In this document: positions 8,301 to 14,043 of the stretch, in pieces
Layout: every line of letters starts with the position of its first letter
How positions within the stretch are numbered: the first letter of the stretch is position 1
Position numbers and translations under genes: made by a program
The notes under the pieces: generated by a model
What the model saw: the letters and a program-made list of their open reading frames with translations, nothing else
The model's database searches: none
Told to the model about the DNA's origin: nothing
Origin: Candidatus Eiseniibacteriota bacterium
GTDB lineage: Bacteria; Joyebacterota; Joyebacteria; Joyebacterales; Joyebacteraceae
Direction: 5' to 3'
NCBI GenBank assembly: GCA_030609605.1
Contig: JAUWBY010000036.1
Span: 1-14,043, forward strand
DNA length: 14,043 nucleotides

Positions 8301-10901
8301 CTACTTGAGAAGGATCATCTTTCTCATCGACGTGAATTCCTCTGACGCAATCCGGTAGAAGTAGATGCCACTTCCAACGGACTCGCCGTGGTCATTCCTG
8401 CCGTTCCACATGACTTCGTGGAGACCGGCCGACCTGCGTTCGTCAACCAGTGTTCTCATCTTCTGTCCGGCGACGTTGTAGATCTCAAGGAGGACATCGC
8501 CCGGCTGCGCGATGCTGTAGGCGATCGTCGTCGTCGGATTGAACGGATTCGGCCGGTTCTGCGACAGTGAGGAGCGGACGTCCGACACCTCGTCCCCGGG
8601 CTCGTCGATTCCCGTGGAAATACCGAACCAGTCAACGGCGTCCTGGATGAGCATCTTTCTGTCGGCCTCGCTTGTGAACTGCGACAAGTCGAATGTCATG
8701 AAGAACGACTTGTAGATGAGGTTGTCCAGCCAGATGCCTGCGCCCAGCTCGTACGCGTATGCGTAGCCGCCAATAGGACCATCCTGGAACGAGAAGGAAG
8801 CCCACGACCAGATATCAGGGTTCTCGACCTCGTCCGCGTACCAATCCGGACAGTTATCGTTGATTATGACGTCCGGGCTGTTGGAGTAGACGGGAAGCTC
8901 AACACCGTCATCGCCGATGGGAGAACCGGGCCACCCGATGACACTGCCGTGGGAGTAGTCGTACGTGTAGGGACCGCCGATCCCGTCCGTACCACCGTTC
9001 GGCGGGACGCCGACTGTGCCGTCCGGAACGTAGGTGCCCCTGATGTACGCCTGGAAGAACTTGGTGATCGGCTTGTCATTGGGATAAGCGTGCTGCGAGG
9101 TCGCAAGGCCGTCCGAAGCAAAGAAGATGTTCTTGGGATCCCCGTTCGTCCCCCCATCCAGGAACTCCATGAGCGCAACGGCGAGTGAGTCGTTCTCAGC
9201 GCTCGCACTTGCAGAATTGGCGTAGACAAAGATCGTGCTGTACTTATCCGCGAAGCGGTACGTCTCGTGCTCAGCCCAGTTGTAGATATCGTAGACCACG
9301 TCCGCGGCGTCCAGCGCCATGACGAACTCCGGAAACTCGATGTTCTGGTAGTCCTGGTAGCCGGGAACCGTGCCCGGATGGGCCAGCAGAACTTCGACAT
9401 CGTGAGTCGGCAGAGTCCTGAACGAATAGCACTCACCCGGTGCGCCAATCGGGAACATGCCTCGGTTCGCGGCCACAGAGCCGTCTGTCGCGACGAAGTA
9501 GTACTCCACGAGGCGGCCTATCGGGATTGCGGGAAGCACATAGTGGTAGATGTTAGGCGCCTCGAAGCTCGAGTGGGACACCGCCATCCAGCCCTCGCCA
9601 TAATTGTAGTAAAGCGAGTCCGTCAGCACGGTCGACATATCGTTGATCATGATGGCGGTTGCGGGAGTACTGTCGAACGTGTTGCCGATCTCCTCGTAGC
9701 TGAAGACGGGCGGCTGCTCGTCGGTACCCGCGAAGAACAGAATGGCAAGACCGTCTGTGAGCAGATTACCTGGAGGATTAACACCCAGGTACTGGCCGCC
9801 CACAGTGACCTCCTGCAGATAGCACAGGCCGGCATCACCGGCATCGTTCTGAATGGCGACGGTCGAGCTTGCTCCGTTGTCGTGAAGGGTCGCGGAACCG
9901 CTGTGCCCTATGTTCACATTCTGATACTGGAAGACGATGTCACCGTTCTCGTGAAAGATCGCCTCGAATGTGAGTGTCGTGTCCTCTGATGCGCCGTAGT
10001 TGTACCCGAAGTCGTGCCACTCGATGACACAGTAGCGGTCGGGCGCCTCACCGAAGGTCTGAAAATAGACGTCGCTCTGGCCCTCGAACGCTTCCAGATC
10101 GTCCCAGTACGGAGACACCAACGCGGGCATGTAGCTGTAGCCGGGAATGGGGTAGGTGTAGTTGAAGATGAAGCCGTCATTGTCCCAACCCCCCTCGGGA
10201 TAGGGCTCGTACCAGTTGTTCTCGGCCAGCAGGATCTCGCCGTTCGTGTCGACGTACATGTGGGTTCTGTCGTACCCGTAGAATGGAAAGGTGAAGCCAA
10301 GTGGAATCGGTTCCGAGAAATTGTCATCACCGTGGAACGTAGGGACACCGTACATGATCGTCGACGTCCCAGTGTCACTGATCTCGATCCAGTCGTAGAC
10401 CGGTCCGTCCGGTTCATCGCTGTCAATCCAGCGATAGCCGAATGCGTCAGGACCGCCGGCGCCGTAGTGAGGCACCACTTCTGTGACGCCTTGGAGTGAG
10501 TCGTTCGCCGGTTGCTCGTCGCCGGCGAGCAGCGTCGTCATCGTCACCGTGTACTCGCCGAGTTCGGTCGGATGCCACGGCTCCGTGAACGTCACGGGGT
10601 TGGTCTGCGCAGAAGCCATCGTGCCTGTGTGAACGATGGTGTCGGCGTAGACCACGGCAAGGGATGCGTCCGTGATGACACACGTGACATCGAAGTCGGT
10701 GGTGATATCAGATGCGCCGAAGTTCTTGACCGTTCCGGATGGGAACACATCTACATCCACACGTTGATATGCCGTCGGGAGATCGATCGACAGAATGCCT
10801 ATGTCTCCCGCCCTGTCGGCGCCCTGACTGGTAGTCGTCTCGGCAAAAGCCGCCGGCACTACGAGCAGCATGATTGCCGAGAGCAATGCTATGAACTTCA
10901 C
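8301..10901 (-). CDS. Secreted multidomain protein with FlgD/Por-type C-terminal domain (paralog 1)
   Basis: This 866-residue protein has the same domain order as the next gene: signal peptide, CARDB/Ig-like domain, nidogen-like beta module (PIPLGFTFPFYG, YVDTNGEILL), Ig-like module, amidotransferase-like module ending DAVDWFG, and an 89-residue C-terminal domain. That last domain differs from its paralog at only about 8 positions, whereas the N-terminal parts are clearly more diverged. The start is placed at the GTG at 10901: GGGAGGT at 10913-10907 sits 5 nt before it, and the product begins directly with a clean signal peptide (MKFIALL...PAAFA). The upstream in-frame ATG at 10916 lies on the other side of this ribosome binding site and has no good site of its own. 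The export route is inferred from the C-terminal domain. The biological function is unknown; surface adhesion or matrix formation would fit the architecture. Confidence 0.85.
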   Translation of the reverse strand: MKFIALLSAIMLLVVPAAFAETTTSQGADRAGDIGILSIDLPTAYQRVDVDVFPSGTVKNFGASDITTDFDVTCVITDASLAVVYADTIVHTGTMASAQTNPVTFTEPWHPTELGEYTVTMTTLLAGDEQPANDSLQGVTEVVPHYGAGGPDAFGYRWIDSDEPDGPVYDWIEISDTGTSTIMYGVPTFHGDDNFSEPIPLGFTFPFYGYDRTHMYVDTNGEILLAENNWYEPYPEGGWDNDGFIFNYTYPIPGYSYMPALVSPYWDDLEAFEGQSDVYFQTFGEAPDRYCVIEWHDFGYNYGASEDTTLTFEAIFHENGDIVFQYQNVNIGHSGSATLHDNGASSTVAIQNDAGDAGLCYLQEVTVGGQYLGVNPPGNLLTDGLAILFFAGTDEQPPVFSYEEIGNTFDSTPATAIMINDMSTVLTDSLYYNYGEGWMAVSHSSFEAPNIYHYVLPAIPIGRLVEYYFVATDGSVAANRGMFPIGAPGECYSFRTLPTHDVEVLLAHPGTVPGYQDYQNIEFPEFVMALDAADVVYDIYNWAEHETYRFADKYSTIFVYANSASASAENDSLAVALMEFLDGGTNGDPKNIFFASDGLATSQHAYPNDKPITKFFQAYIRGTYVPDGTVGVPPNGGTDGIGGPYTYDYSHGSVIGWPGSPIGDDGVELPVYSNSPDVIINDNCPDWYADEVENPDIWSWASFSFQDGPIGGYAYAYELGAGIWLDNLIYKSFFMTFDLSQFTSEADRKMLIQDAVDWFGISTGIDEPGDEVSDVRSSLSQNRPNPFNPTTTIAYSIAQPGDVLLEIYNVAGQKMRTLVDERRSAGLHEVMWNGRNDHGESVGSGIYFYRIASEEFTSMRKMILLK

Positions 10902-10906
10902 CTGTG

Positions 10907-10913
10907 ACCTCCC
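10907..10913 (-). promoter_or_regulatory. Ribosome binding site deciding a GTG start for paralog 1
   Basis: GGGAGGT reads on the minus strand 5 nt before GTG (10901-10899). It lies inside the first codons of the longer ATG version, which argues that translation actually begins at the GTG. Confidence 0.7.
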
Positions 10914-10984
10914 CATTGTCTTGCTTGTGTTACCTCGGGATCTCTCGCTACACGCAAGTCCGTCGGCCGTGTGGCAGTGGACCA

Positions 10985-11013
10985 GCAGAGGCAGCCACAG
11001 AGGCTGCCCCTGC
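10985..11013 (-). terminator. Stem-loop after the choice-of-anchor J gene (weak terminator or attenuator)
   Basis: A 12-bp stem with a single A/C mismatch (10985-10996 against 11002-11013) and a 5-nt loop lies 15 nt downstream of the small secreted gene. The core is GGCAGCC pairing with GGCTGCC. No U run follows on the minus strand. It may cause partial termination, or stabilise the upstream message, ahead of the large paralog genes; a fully separate promoter for paralog 1 was not identified. Confidence 0.5.
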
Positions 11014-11028
11014 CGAATGTTTCGTTGT

Positions 11029-11592
11029 CTATCTGTACATCGCCTTGATCATAGCCCAGCTCGTCTCCTCTACCGGGCTCGACTCCTGACCGACCTTCAC
11101 GTCGTCGATCAGCAGGCAGTATGTGTCCACCATCCATCTGACAGCCAGGTAGCAGTTCTGGCCGGCGTACGGTGTGAGATCGTACTCGTACATGACCCAG
11201 CTACTCCCGGCGCCGGTGACAGTATCCAGAAGGTAGTCGAAGTCACCAACGACCGCGCCTGACGTGGAGAGCCTTACCTCGAAGTCCTCGGTGCTATACC
11301 AGGACCTCGCATAGAACGTGAACACGTCGCCGGAACTCACAGCCACCTGCGGCGTGATGAGCCAGTCGTCGCCGTCGTTGCTGCTGTAGGCCTCCACCGC
11401 TGCCATCCAGCTGCCGCTGTGGGCGTTCTCATGGGAGAAGGCGACCCACTCAAGTCCGTCGCCGTCGTAATCTATGACAGTCCAGCCGGCTGGAATCGAA
11501 CCACCTTCGAACCCCTCGTCAACGGCCCAGTCCGCAACGGCCGCCGGAGCGGCAAAGAGGACTACTGCCAGAAGCAATACGAAGCCCTTCAT
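11029..11592 (-). CDS. Small secreted choice-of-anchor J / cleaved-adhesin-like protein
   Basis: A 187-residue exported protein. The signal peptide covers about 1-20 (hydrophobic core LLLAVVLFAAPAA). The mature part is one jelly-roll domain of the choice-of-anchor J / cleaved-adhesin type: it opens EGFEGGSIPAGWTVIDYDGDG, continues with GDDWLITPQV near the middle, and closes LAVRWMVDTYCLLIDDVKVG. Such domains occur in gingipain adhesins and many FCB surface proteins, where they bind carbohydrate or protein. After the domain comes a short tail ending SWAMIKAMYR that is not part of the fold and is unlike the FlgD-type sorting domain of the neighbours. AAGGAG (11605-11600) precedes the ATG by 7 nt. 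It is the first gene of the minus-strand group that includes the two paralogs, though a hairpin separates it from them. Exact ligand and function are unknown. Confidence 0.8.
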   Translation of the reverse strand: MKGFVLLLAVVLFAAPAAVADWAVDEGFEGGSIPAGWTVIDYDGDGLEWVAFSHENAHSGSWMAAVEAYSSNDGDDWLITPQVAVSSGDVFTFYARSWYSTEDFEVRLSTSGAVVGDFDYLLDTVTGAGSSWVMYEYDLTPYAGQNCYLAVRWMVDTYCLLIDDVKVGQESSPVEETSWAMIKAMYR

Positions 11593-11704
11593 TTTGGATC
11601 TCCTTCCATCTTCTCCTGCATCGCTGCACCTCGCTTCACATACAAGCCGTGCGCTGCGTCACTGCCTGCTGCGCGGTCCGGCCCATGTGCTCGAGGCGCG
11701 TCAG

Positions 11705-11734
11705 GGCGGTCGGACGGGCTTCGCCCGGGCCGCC
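11705..11734. other. Strong GC-rich bulged hairpin
   Basis: GGCGGTC (11705-11711) pairs with GGCCGCC (11728-11734) through seven pairs including one G-T wobble. A 3-nt bulge follows, then CGGGC (11715-11719) pairs with GCCCG (11723-11727) around a TTC loop. Neither strand has a U tract after it. It lies about 110 bp upstream of the choice-of-anchor J start, in the untranslated interval after the flavin reductase. Confidence 0.55.
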
Positions 11735-11818
11735 GGATTCCTCGGATGCTAGCTTGGACTCTCACCTCCCCTCCTACTGTGAGACACTGAACGATCGCAG
11801 TTGCTCTGCGGTTGTGCT

Positions 11819-11853
11819 GAACTCGCCCACGACCTCGGGTCGCGGTAGATCTG
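11819..11853 (+). repeat. Imperfect 35-bp direct repeat, copy 1
   Basis: This copy matches 11959-11993 at 31 of 35 positions. It contains the inverted repeat CGACC-TCG-GGTCG, so each unit can fold into a small hairpin. The units are exactly 140 bp apart start to start and lie in non-coding DNA. Confidence 0.65.
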
Positions 11854-11958
11854 CATGTGCCTGGAGAGCTCAGGGTCGGCTGTGGATTCCATGGAGAGAA
11901 GACAATGTGGGCCGGCGCTTGTCGACCCGACGCAGCGGGCAACCCGACGGATGAGTCG

Positions 11959-11993
11959 GAACTCGCCCGCGACCTCGGATCGCGGTAGGGCTG
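11959..11993 (+). repeat. Imperfect 35-bp direct repeat, copy 2
   Basis: Second unit of the repeat at 11819-11853. Its hairpin is CGCGA-N7-TCGCG, so pairing is kept although some stem bases differ from copy 1. Confidence 0.65.
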
Positions 11994-12134
11994 TCAACCT
12001 GTCGCCATGATCGTTCCACGAAGGCTCACAACAGCGAGGCTAGCATCTTTTGCACTTCTTGGCAAGCACGAAGCAGAAAGCTGTGTCAGAGAATCGCGAT
12101 TGTTGTCTTCAACTGCAAGGCCAAGCTGAACCGT

Positions 12135-12149
12135 TCCGGGTTTCCCGGA
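12135..12149 (-). terminator. Small perfect hairpin downstream of the flavin reductase
   Basis: TCCGGG and CCCGGA form a 6-bp stem around a 3-nt loop, 46 nt after the flavin reductase stop on the minus strand. The following minus-strand bases are not U-rich, so this is at best a weak terminator or a 3'-end stabiliser. Confidence 0.35.
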
Positions 12150-12195
12150 GACGCTGTGTCTTGAAAGGATGAAGTCATAGTAAGGCCAATGCTCC

Positions 12196-12750
12196 TCACG
12201 CCCTTCCATTCCCTGACTTGACCTTGGCCCCAGCAGTACTACTCTCCACATGAACGTAGTTGGGCGCGTTCTTCGGTGACTTGCCGCCCTTGACGGTGTG
12301 GTAGTAGACATACGTCATCGGAGTCTCGTCTGATAGAACGTCTCCACCGATGAGCCTGCCGGCGAACATCGTGTGACTACCCAGATCCATCTGGTCGATC
12401 AGCTCACACTCCAGGAAGGCCACGGCAGAATCCAGGACGATCGGGGCGCCGTTTTGACCTTCCTTGAAGCTGACTCCCTCGAACTTGTCGAAATCCCGCC
12501 CGCACCTGTATCCGAACCCGGCGATGAGGCTCATCGGAGCATTCTCCGACAGGACCGACAGCGTGAAGACCTTGCTGTGCTCGATGAACTCGTGAGTCAG
12601 ATTGTCGTGGCTGACACACACTGTGATGCTCACCGGATCCGCAGTTGCCTGCAGAACGGCATTGGCGATCTGCCCGTTGAGCTTGCCGTCTTTCCTCGAG
12701 GTCAGTATGTACATCCCGTAGCTGATCTTCTCCAGTGCTTTCGGGTTCAT
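12196..12750 (-). CDS. FMN-binding flavin reductase domain protein (high-molecular-weight-rubredoxin type, no rubredoxin domain)
   Basis: A 184-residue cytoplasmic protein of the flavin reductase-like, FMN-binding split-barrel family (RutF/DIM6/NTAB group). The N-terminus MNPKALEKISYGMYILTS and the segments NGQIANAV, NLTHEFI, FTLSVLSENAP and FGYRCGRDFDKF resemble the flavin domain of the high-molecular-weight rubredoxins of anaerobes. Those proteins pass electrons from NAD(P)H or rubredoxin partners to flavodiiron proteins that reduce O2 or NO. The domain ends normally near YYHTVKGGKSPKNAPNY, but the following C-terminal rubredoxin module with CxxCG knuckles is missing; only ~20 polar residues remain. 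The start is placed at the ATG at 12750, preceded 6 nt upstream by GGAG (12760-12757); the longer frame adds 16 residues with no family support. It is divergent from the hydrolase gene across a 123-bp gap. The electron partner is unknown. Confidence 0.85.
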   Translation of the reverse strand: MNPKALEKISYGMYILTSRKDGKLNGQIANAVLQATADPVSITVCVSHDNLTHEFIEHSKVFTLSVLSENAPMSLIAGFGYRCGRDFDKFEGVSFKEGQNGAPIVLDSAVAFLECELIDQMDLGSHTMFAGRLIGGDVLSDETPMTYVYYHTVKGGKSPKNAPNYVHVESSTAGAKVKSGNGRA

Positions 12751-12873
12751 AAACCACTCCCTTGCGTGTAGAATCCAGAGACCCGCGCATTTCGACACCC
12801 GGTGACTGGGAGAGTAGCATGAACCGCCCGTCCCAGCGAGCCACGAAGCATTAGGAACTGAGGCCCAAGAGCA
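12751..12873. promoter_or_regulatory. Divergent intergenic region between flavin reductase and UPF0282 hydrolase
   Basis: This 123-bp gap must hold the 5' signals of both genes. I see no clean sigma-70 boxes. A 6-bp inverted repeat (CTGGGA at 12806-12811, TCCCAG at 12831-12836) and the short palindrome CACCCGGTG just before it could be operator-like, but both are short enough to occur by chance. Confidence 0.35.
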
Positions 12874-13830
12874 ATGAAGAACATCCAGATCGTTGCCGCT
12901 GAGTCACTCGGAGTGCGCGGATTGTGCTGTGCCGTGACCGTGGGCAGTCGCCGCATTGTCATCGATCCGGGACTCGCTCTGGGCTCCTACCGCCACGGCT
13001 ACCACCCTCATCCCGTGCAGATAGCCGTCGGCCGGCATGTGCGCAGCAGCATTGTGAAGCTGCTGCATGATGCCACCGATGTCGTGTTCAGCCATTTTCA
13101 CGGTGATCATGTTCCCCTCAGAGACGCCAATCCTTTCCAGCTCTCCTTCGCAACGCTGCCGGAGCGTTTCTCGGAGCTTCGCAGCTGGAGCAAGAACGGC
13201 GACGAGTCTCATCCTGAGATGCGCCGCCGCTTTCAGGACCTGCAGGAACTCATGGGAGGCGGTCTGCGCGTTGTCGAAGGCCGCACTGAAGGTCTGCTGT
13301 CCTTTTCACCACCCATGCTGCATGGCGAAGCGAACGCTCATCTGGGAACGGTCATGATGACCCGCATCGAGTTGGAGGACGGGGGGTTCGTACATGCCTC
13401 GGATATCCAGCTACTCAACAGCGAGGCCGTGGATCAGATCATCAGGTGGCGACCCAATATCGTCCTGACAGGCGGCCCACCGCTCTATCTCAACTCTCTG
13501 GGAAGTCATTCATGGGAAAGCGCCTGGAAAAACGCCCTGCGTCTTGCGAACAGCGTGGGCACACTCATCGTCGATCATCATCTCATGCGCAGTGAAACCG
13601 GCGCTCAGTGGTTGGAAGAGCTGTCCCAGAGCGCCGGCGGGAAGGTCTGTTCTGCCGCGGATTTCATGGAACGTCCCCCGCTCCTGCTCGAAGCACGGCG
13701 AGCCGAACTGTACGAAGCCATCCCCGTCCCGGATGGTTGGATGGATGACTACATCGAGGGCAAGGCAGAAGCGGAGCCGTTTCTCATGACCGCCGTCGAA
13801 CGAGGAGTGATTCCGCCGGTTAAGGTCTGA
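12874..13830 (+). CDS. UPF0282-type metallo-beta-lactamase-fold hydrolase
   Basis: A 318-residue cytoplasmic protein. It opens with a beta strand and the segment AAESLGVRGLCC, then VIDPGLALG, a pattern I associate with the UPF0282 family described mainly in archaea. The metal motif HFHGDH is intact (H74, H76, D78, H79). Further likely ligands are H150 in LHGEAN, D177 in HASD, and H235/H236 in VDHHLM, enough for a two-metal site. The chain is close to the expected family length and has no signal peptide. Substrate and reaction are unknown; the fold includes hydrolases of esters, phosphoesters and nucleic acids. A GAGG about 10 nt before the ATG is a fair ribosome binding site. A hairpin follows the stop directly. 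The gene is divergent from the flavin reductase, which suggests shared control but not necessarily a shared pathway. Confidence 0.82.
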   Translation: MKNIQIVAAESLGVRGLCCAVTVGSRRIVIDPGLALGSYRHGYHPHPVQIAVGRHVRSSIVKLLHDATDVVFSHFHGDHVPLRDANPFQLSFATLPERFSELRSWSKNGDESHPEMRRRFQDLQELMGGGLRVVEGRTEGLLSFSPPMLHGEANAHLGTVMMTRIELEDGGFVHASDIQLLNSEAVDQIIRWRPNIVLTGGPPLYLNSLGSHSWESAWKNALRLANSVGTLIVDHHLMRSETGAQWLEELSQSAGGKVCSAADFMERPPLLLEARRAELYEAIPVPDGWMDDYIEGKAEAEPFLMTAVERGVIPPVKV

Positions 13831-13845
13831 CCGGATCTCATCCGG
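13831..13845 (+). terminator. Hairpin directly after the UPF0282 gene
   Basis: CCGGAT and ATCCGG form a perfect 6-bp stem with a 3-nt loop, beginning at the base after the TGA. No U run follows, so it is a candidate weak terminator or 3'-end protector only. Confidence 0.4.
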
Positions 13846-13917
13846 ATGCACGGCGTCTCTGCCATCCTAGGGCGGTCGCATCACACTTCGCGCCACCTGC
13901 AGATACCCTCAACCCGC

Positions 13918-13946
13918 TTGACAGAGAGCTGTCCCCGAAGTATAAT
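13918..13946 (+). promoter_or_regulatory. Exact consensus sigma-70 promoter
   Basis: TTGACA (13918-13923) is followed by 17 nt and TATAAT (13941-13946): both boxes and the spacer are the consensus. Transcription should begin near 13953 and run rightwards out of the window. A small hairpin (GACTG 13947-13951, CAGTC 13957-13961) covers the start region, and an 8-bp inverted repeat (13971-13978 and 14028-14035) lies in the leader. No open frame starts within the remaining ~90 bp. The target could be an rRNA or tRNA operon or another highly expressed gene. Confidence 0.8.
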
Positions 13947-14043
13947 GACTGTCCGCCAGTCGTTCTGCACGGGGTCCCTCCTGTGACAGAAGGAATCCAC
14001 ACATCCCACCACCATCCTCCGTGACCCGGGACCCCACAACCAG

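Larger units (their letters stand above)
11593..12195. other. Gene-poor interval with hairpins and a direct repeat
   Basis: No open frame here has a family resemblance, a good ribosome binding site and sensible composition together, so I call no gene. The interval does hold structure: a strong bulged hairpin (11705-11734), an imperfect 35-bp direct repeat (11819-11853 and 11959-11993), a 10-bp palindrome AATCGCGATT (12092-12101) and a small perfect hairpin (12135-12149). The left part must carry the promoter of the choice-of-anchor J gene, but I see no convincing -35/-10 pair. Confidence 0.6.

Noticed and set aside
9267..9989. Plus-strand open frame of 240 codons antisense to paralog 1
   Set aside because: Same explanation: the opposite strand carries a conserved coding sequence, and similar antisense frames occur over both paralogs because the genes are similar.
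10902..11028. Promoter directly upstream of paralog 1
   Set aside because: The best pair (TTGCGT, 17 nt, GGTAAC) matches the -10 consensus at only three positions; co-transcription with the upstream gene is as likely.
11589..11997. Several open frames of 80-117 codons in the gene-poor interval
   Set aside because: Composition is low-complexity and Arg/Ser/Pro-rich, the frames overlap one another on both strands, and none has a matching ribosome binding site or a recognisable motif.
11993..11998. TTGACA on the minus strand beside the second direct repeat
   Set aside because: No -10-like hexamer occurs at 16-18 nt downstream, so it is not called as a promoter.
11815..12000. Possible tRNA or attachment site in the repeat region
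   Set aside because: The repeated ACCCGACG words and hairpins do not form a cloverleaf, no T-arm sequence is present, and no integrase or phage gene is nearby.

Overview
The window looks like a chromosomal segment from a GC-rich, Gram-negative, largely uncultivated bacterium of the wider FCB group (Eisenbacteria-, Krumholzibacteriota-, Latescibacterota- or Fermentibacteria-like). The assignment is an inference from protein style: two large secreted proteins end in a FlgD/Por-type C-terminal domain (SQNRPNPFNPTTTI...SGIYFYRI...RKMILLK), beside a PorV/UPF0164-type outer-membrane barrel and a choice-of-anchor J (cleaved-adhesin-like) secreted protein. No rRNA, tRNA, mobile element or CRISPR array is visible.

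Layout. (1) 1-2373, plus strand: the C-terminal end of a Cdc48/VCP-type AAA+ ATPase, then a divergent Hsp70 47 nt downstream with a strong ribosome binding site. This is a putative protein-remodelling pair. (2) 2450-5484, minus strand: a lipoprotein with fibronectin-like repeats and an amidotransferase-like alpha/beta domain, followed 53 nt later by the PorV-like barrel; a candidate promoter lies upstream. (3) 5711-11592, minus strand: a small choice-of-anchor J protein, then two tandem paralogous multidomain secreted proteins of about 860 residues, closed by a large hairpin that looks like a terminator. (4) 11593-12195: about 600 bp with no convincing gene. It holds a strong bulged hairpin, a 35-bp imperfect direct repeat 140 bp apart, and further palindromes. 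(5) 12196-12750 (minus) and 12874-13830 (plus): a divergent pair, an FMN-binding flavin reductase of the high-molecular-weight-rubredoxin type that lacks its rubredoxin domain, and a UPF0282-type metallo-beta-lactamase-fold hydrolase. (6) 13831-14043: a hairpin just after the hydrolase, then an exact consensus sigma-70 promoter (TTGACA, 17 bp, TATAAT) pointing out of the window.

How the parts may work together. Regions 2 and 3 together encode five exported or envelope proteins: one lipoprotein, one outer-membrane barrel and three secreted proteins, two of which carry sorting-type C-terminal domains. This fits a type IX-like export and surface-display set with its cargo, although no other type IX component (PorU, SprA, PorK/L/M/N) is in the window. 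The lipoprotein and the two paralogs appear to share one C-terminal alpha/beta module, which links the two blocks. The flavin reductase and hydrolase suggest low-potential redox metabolism in an anaerobe or microaerophile.
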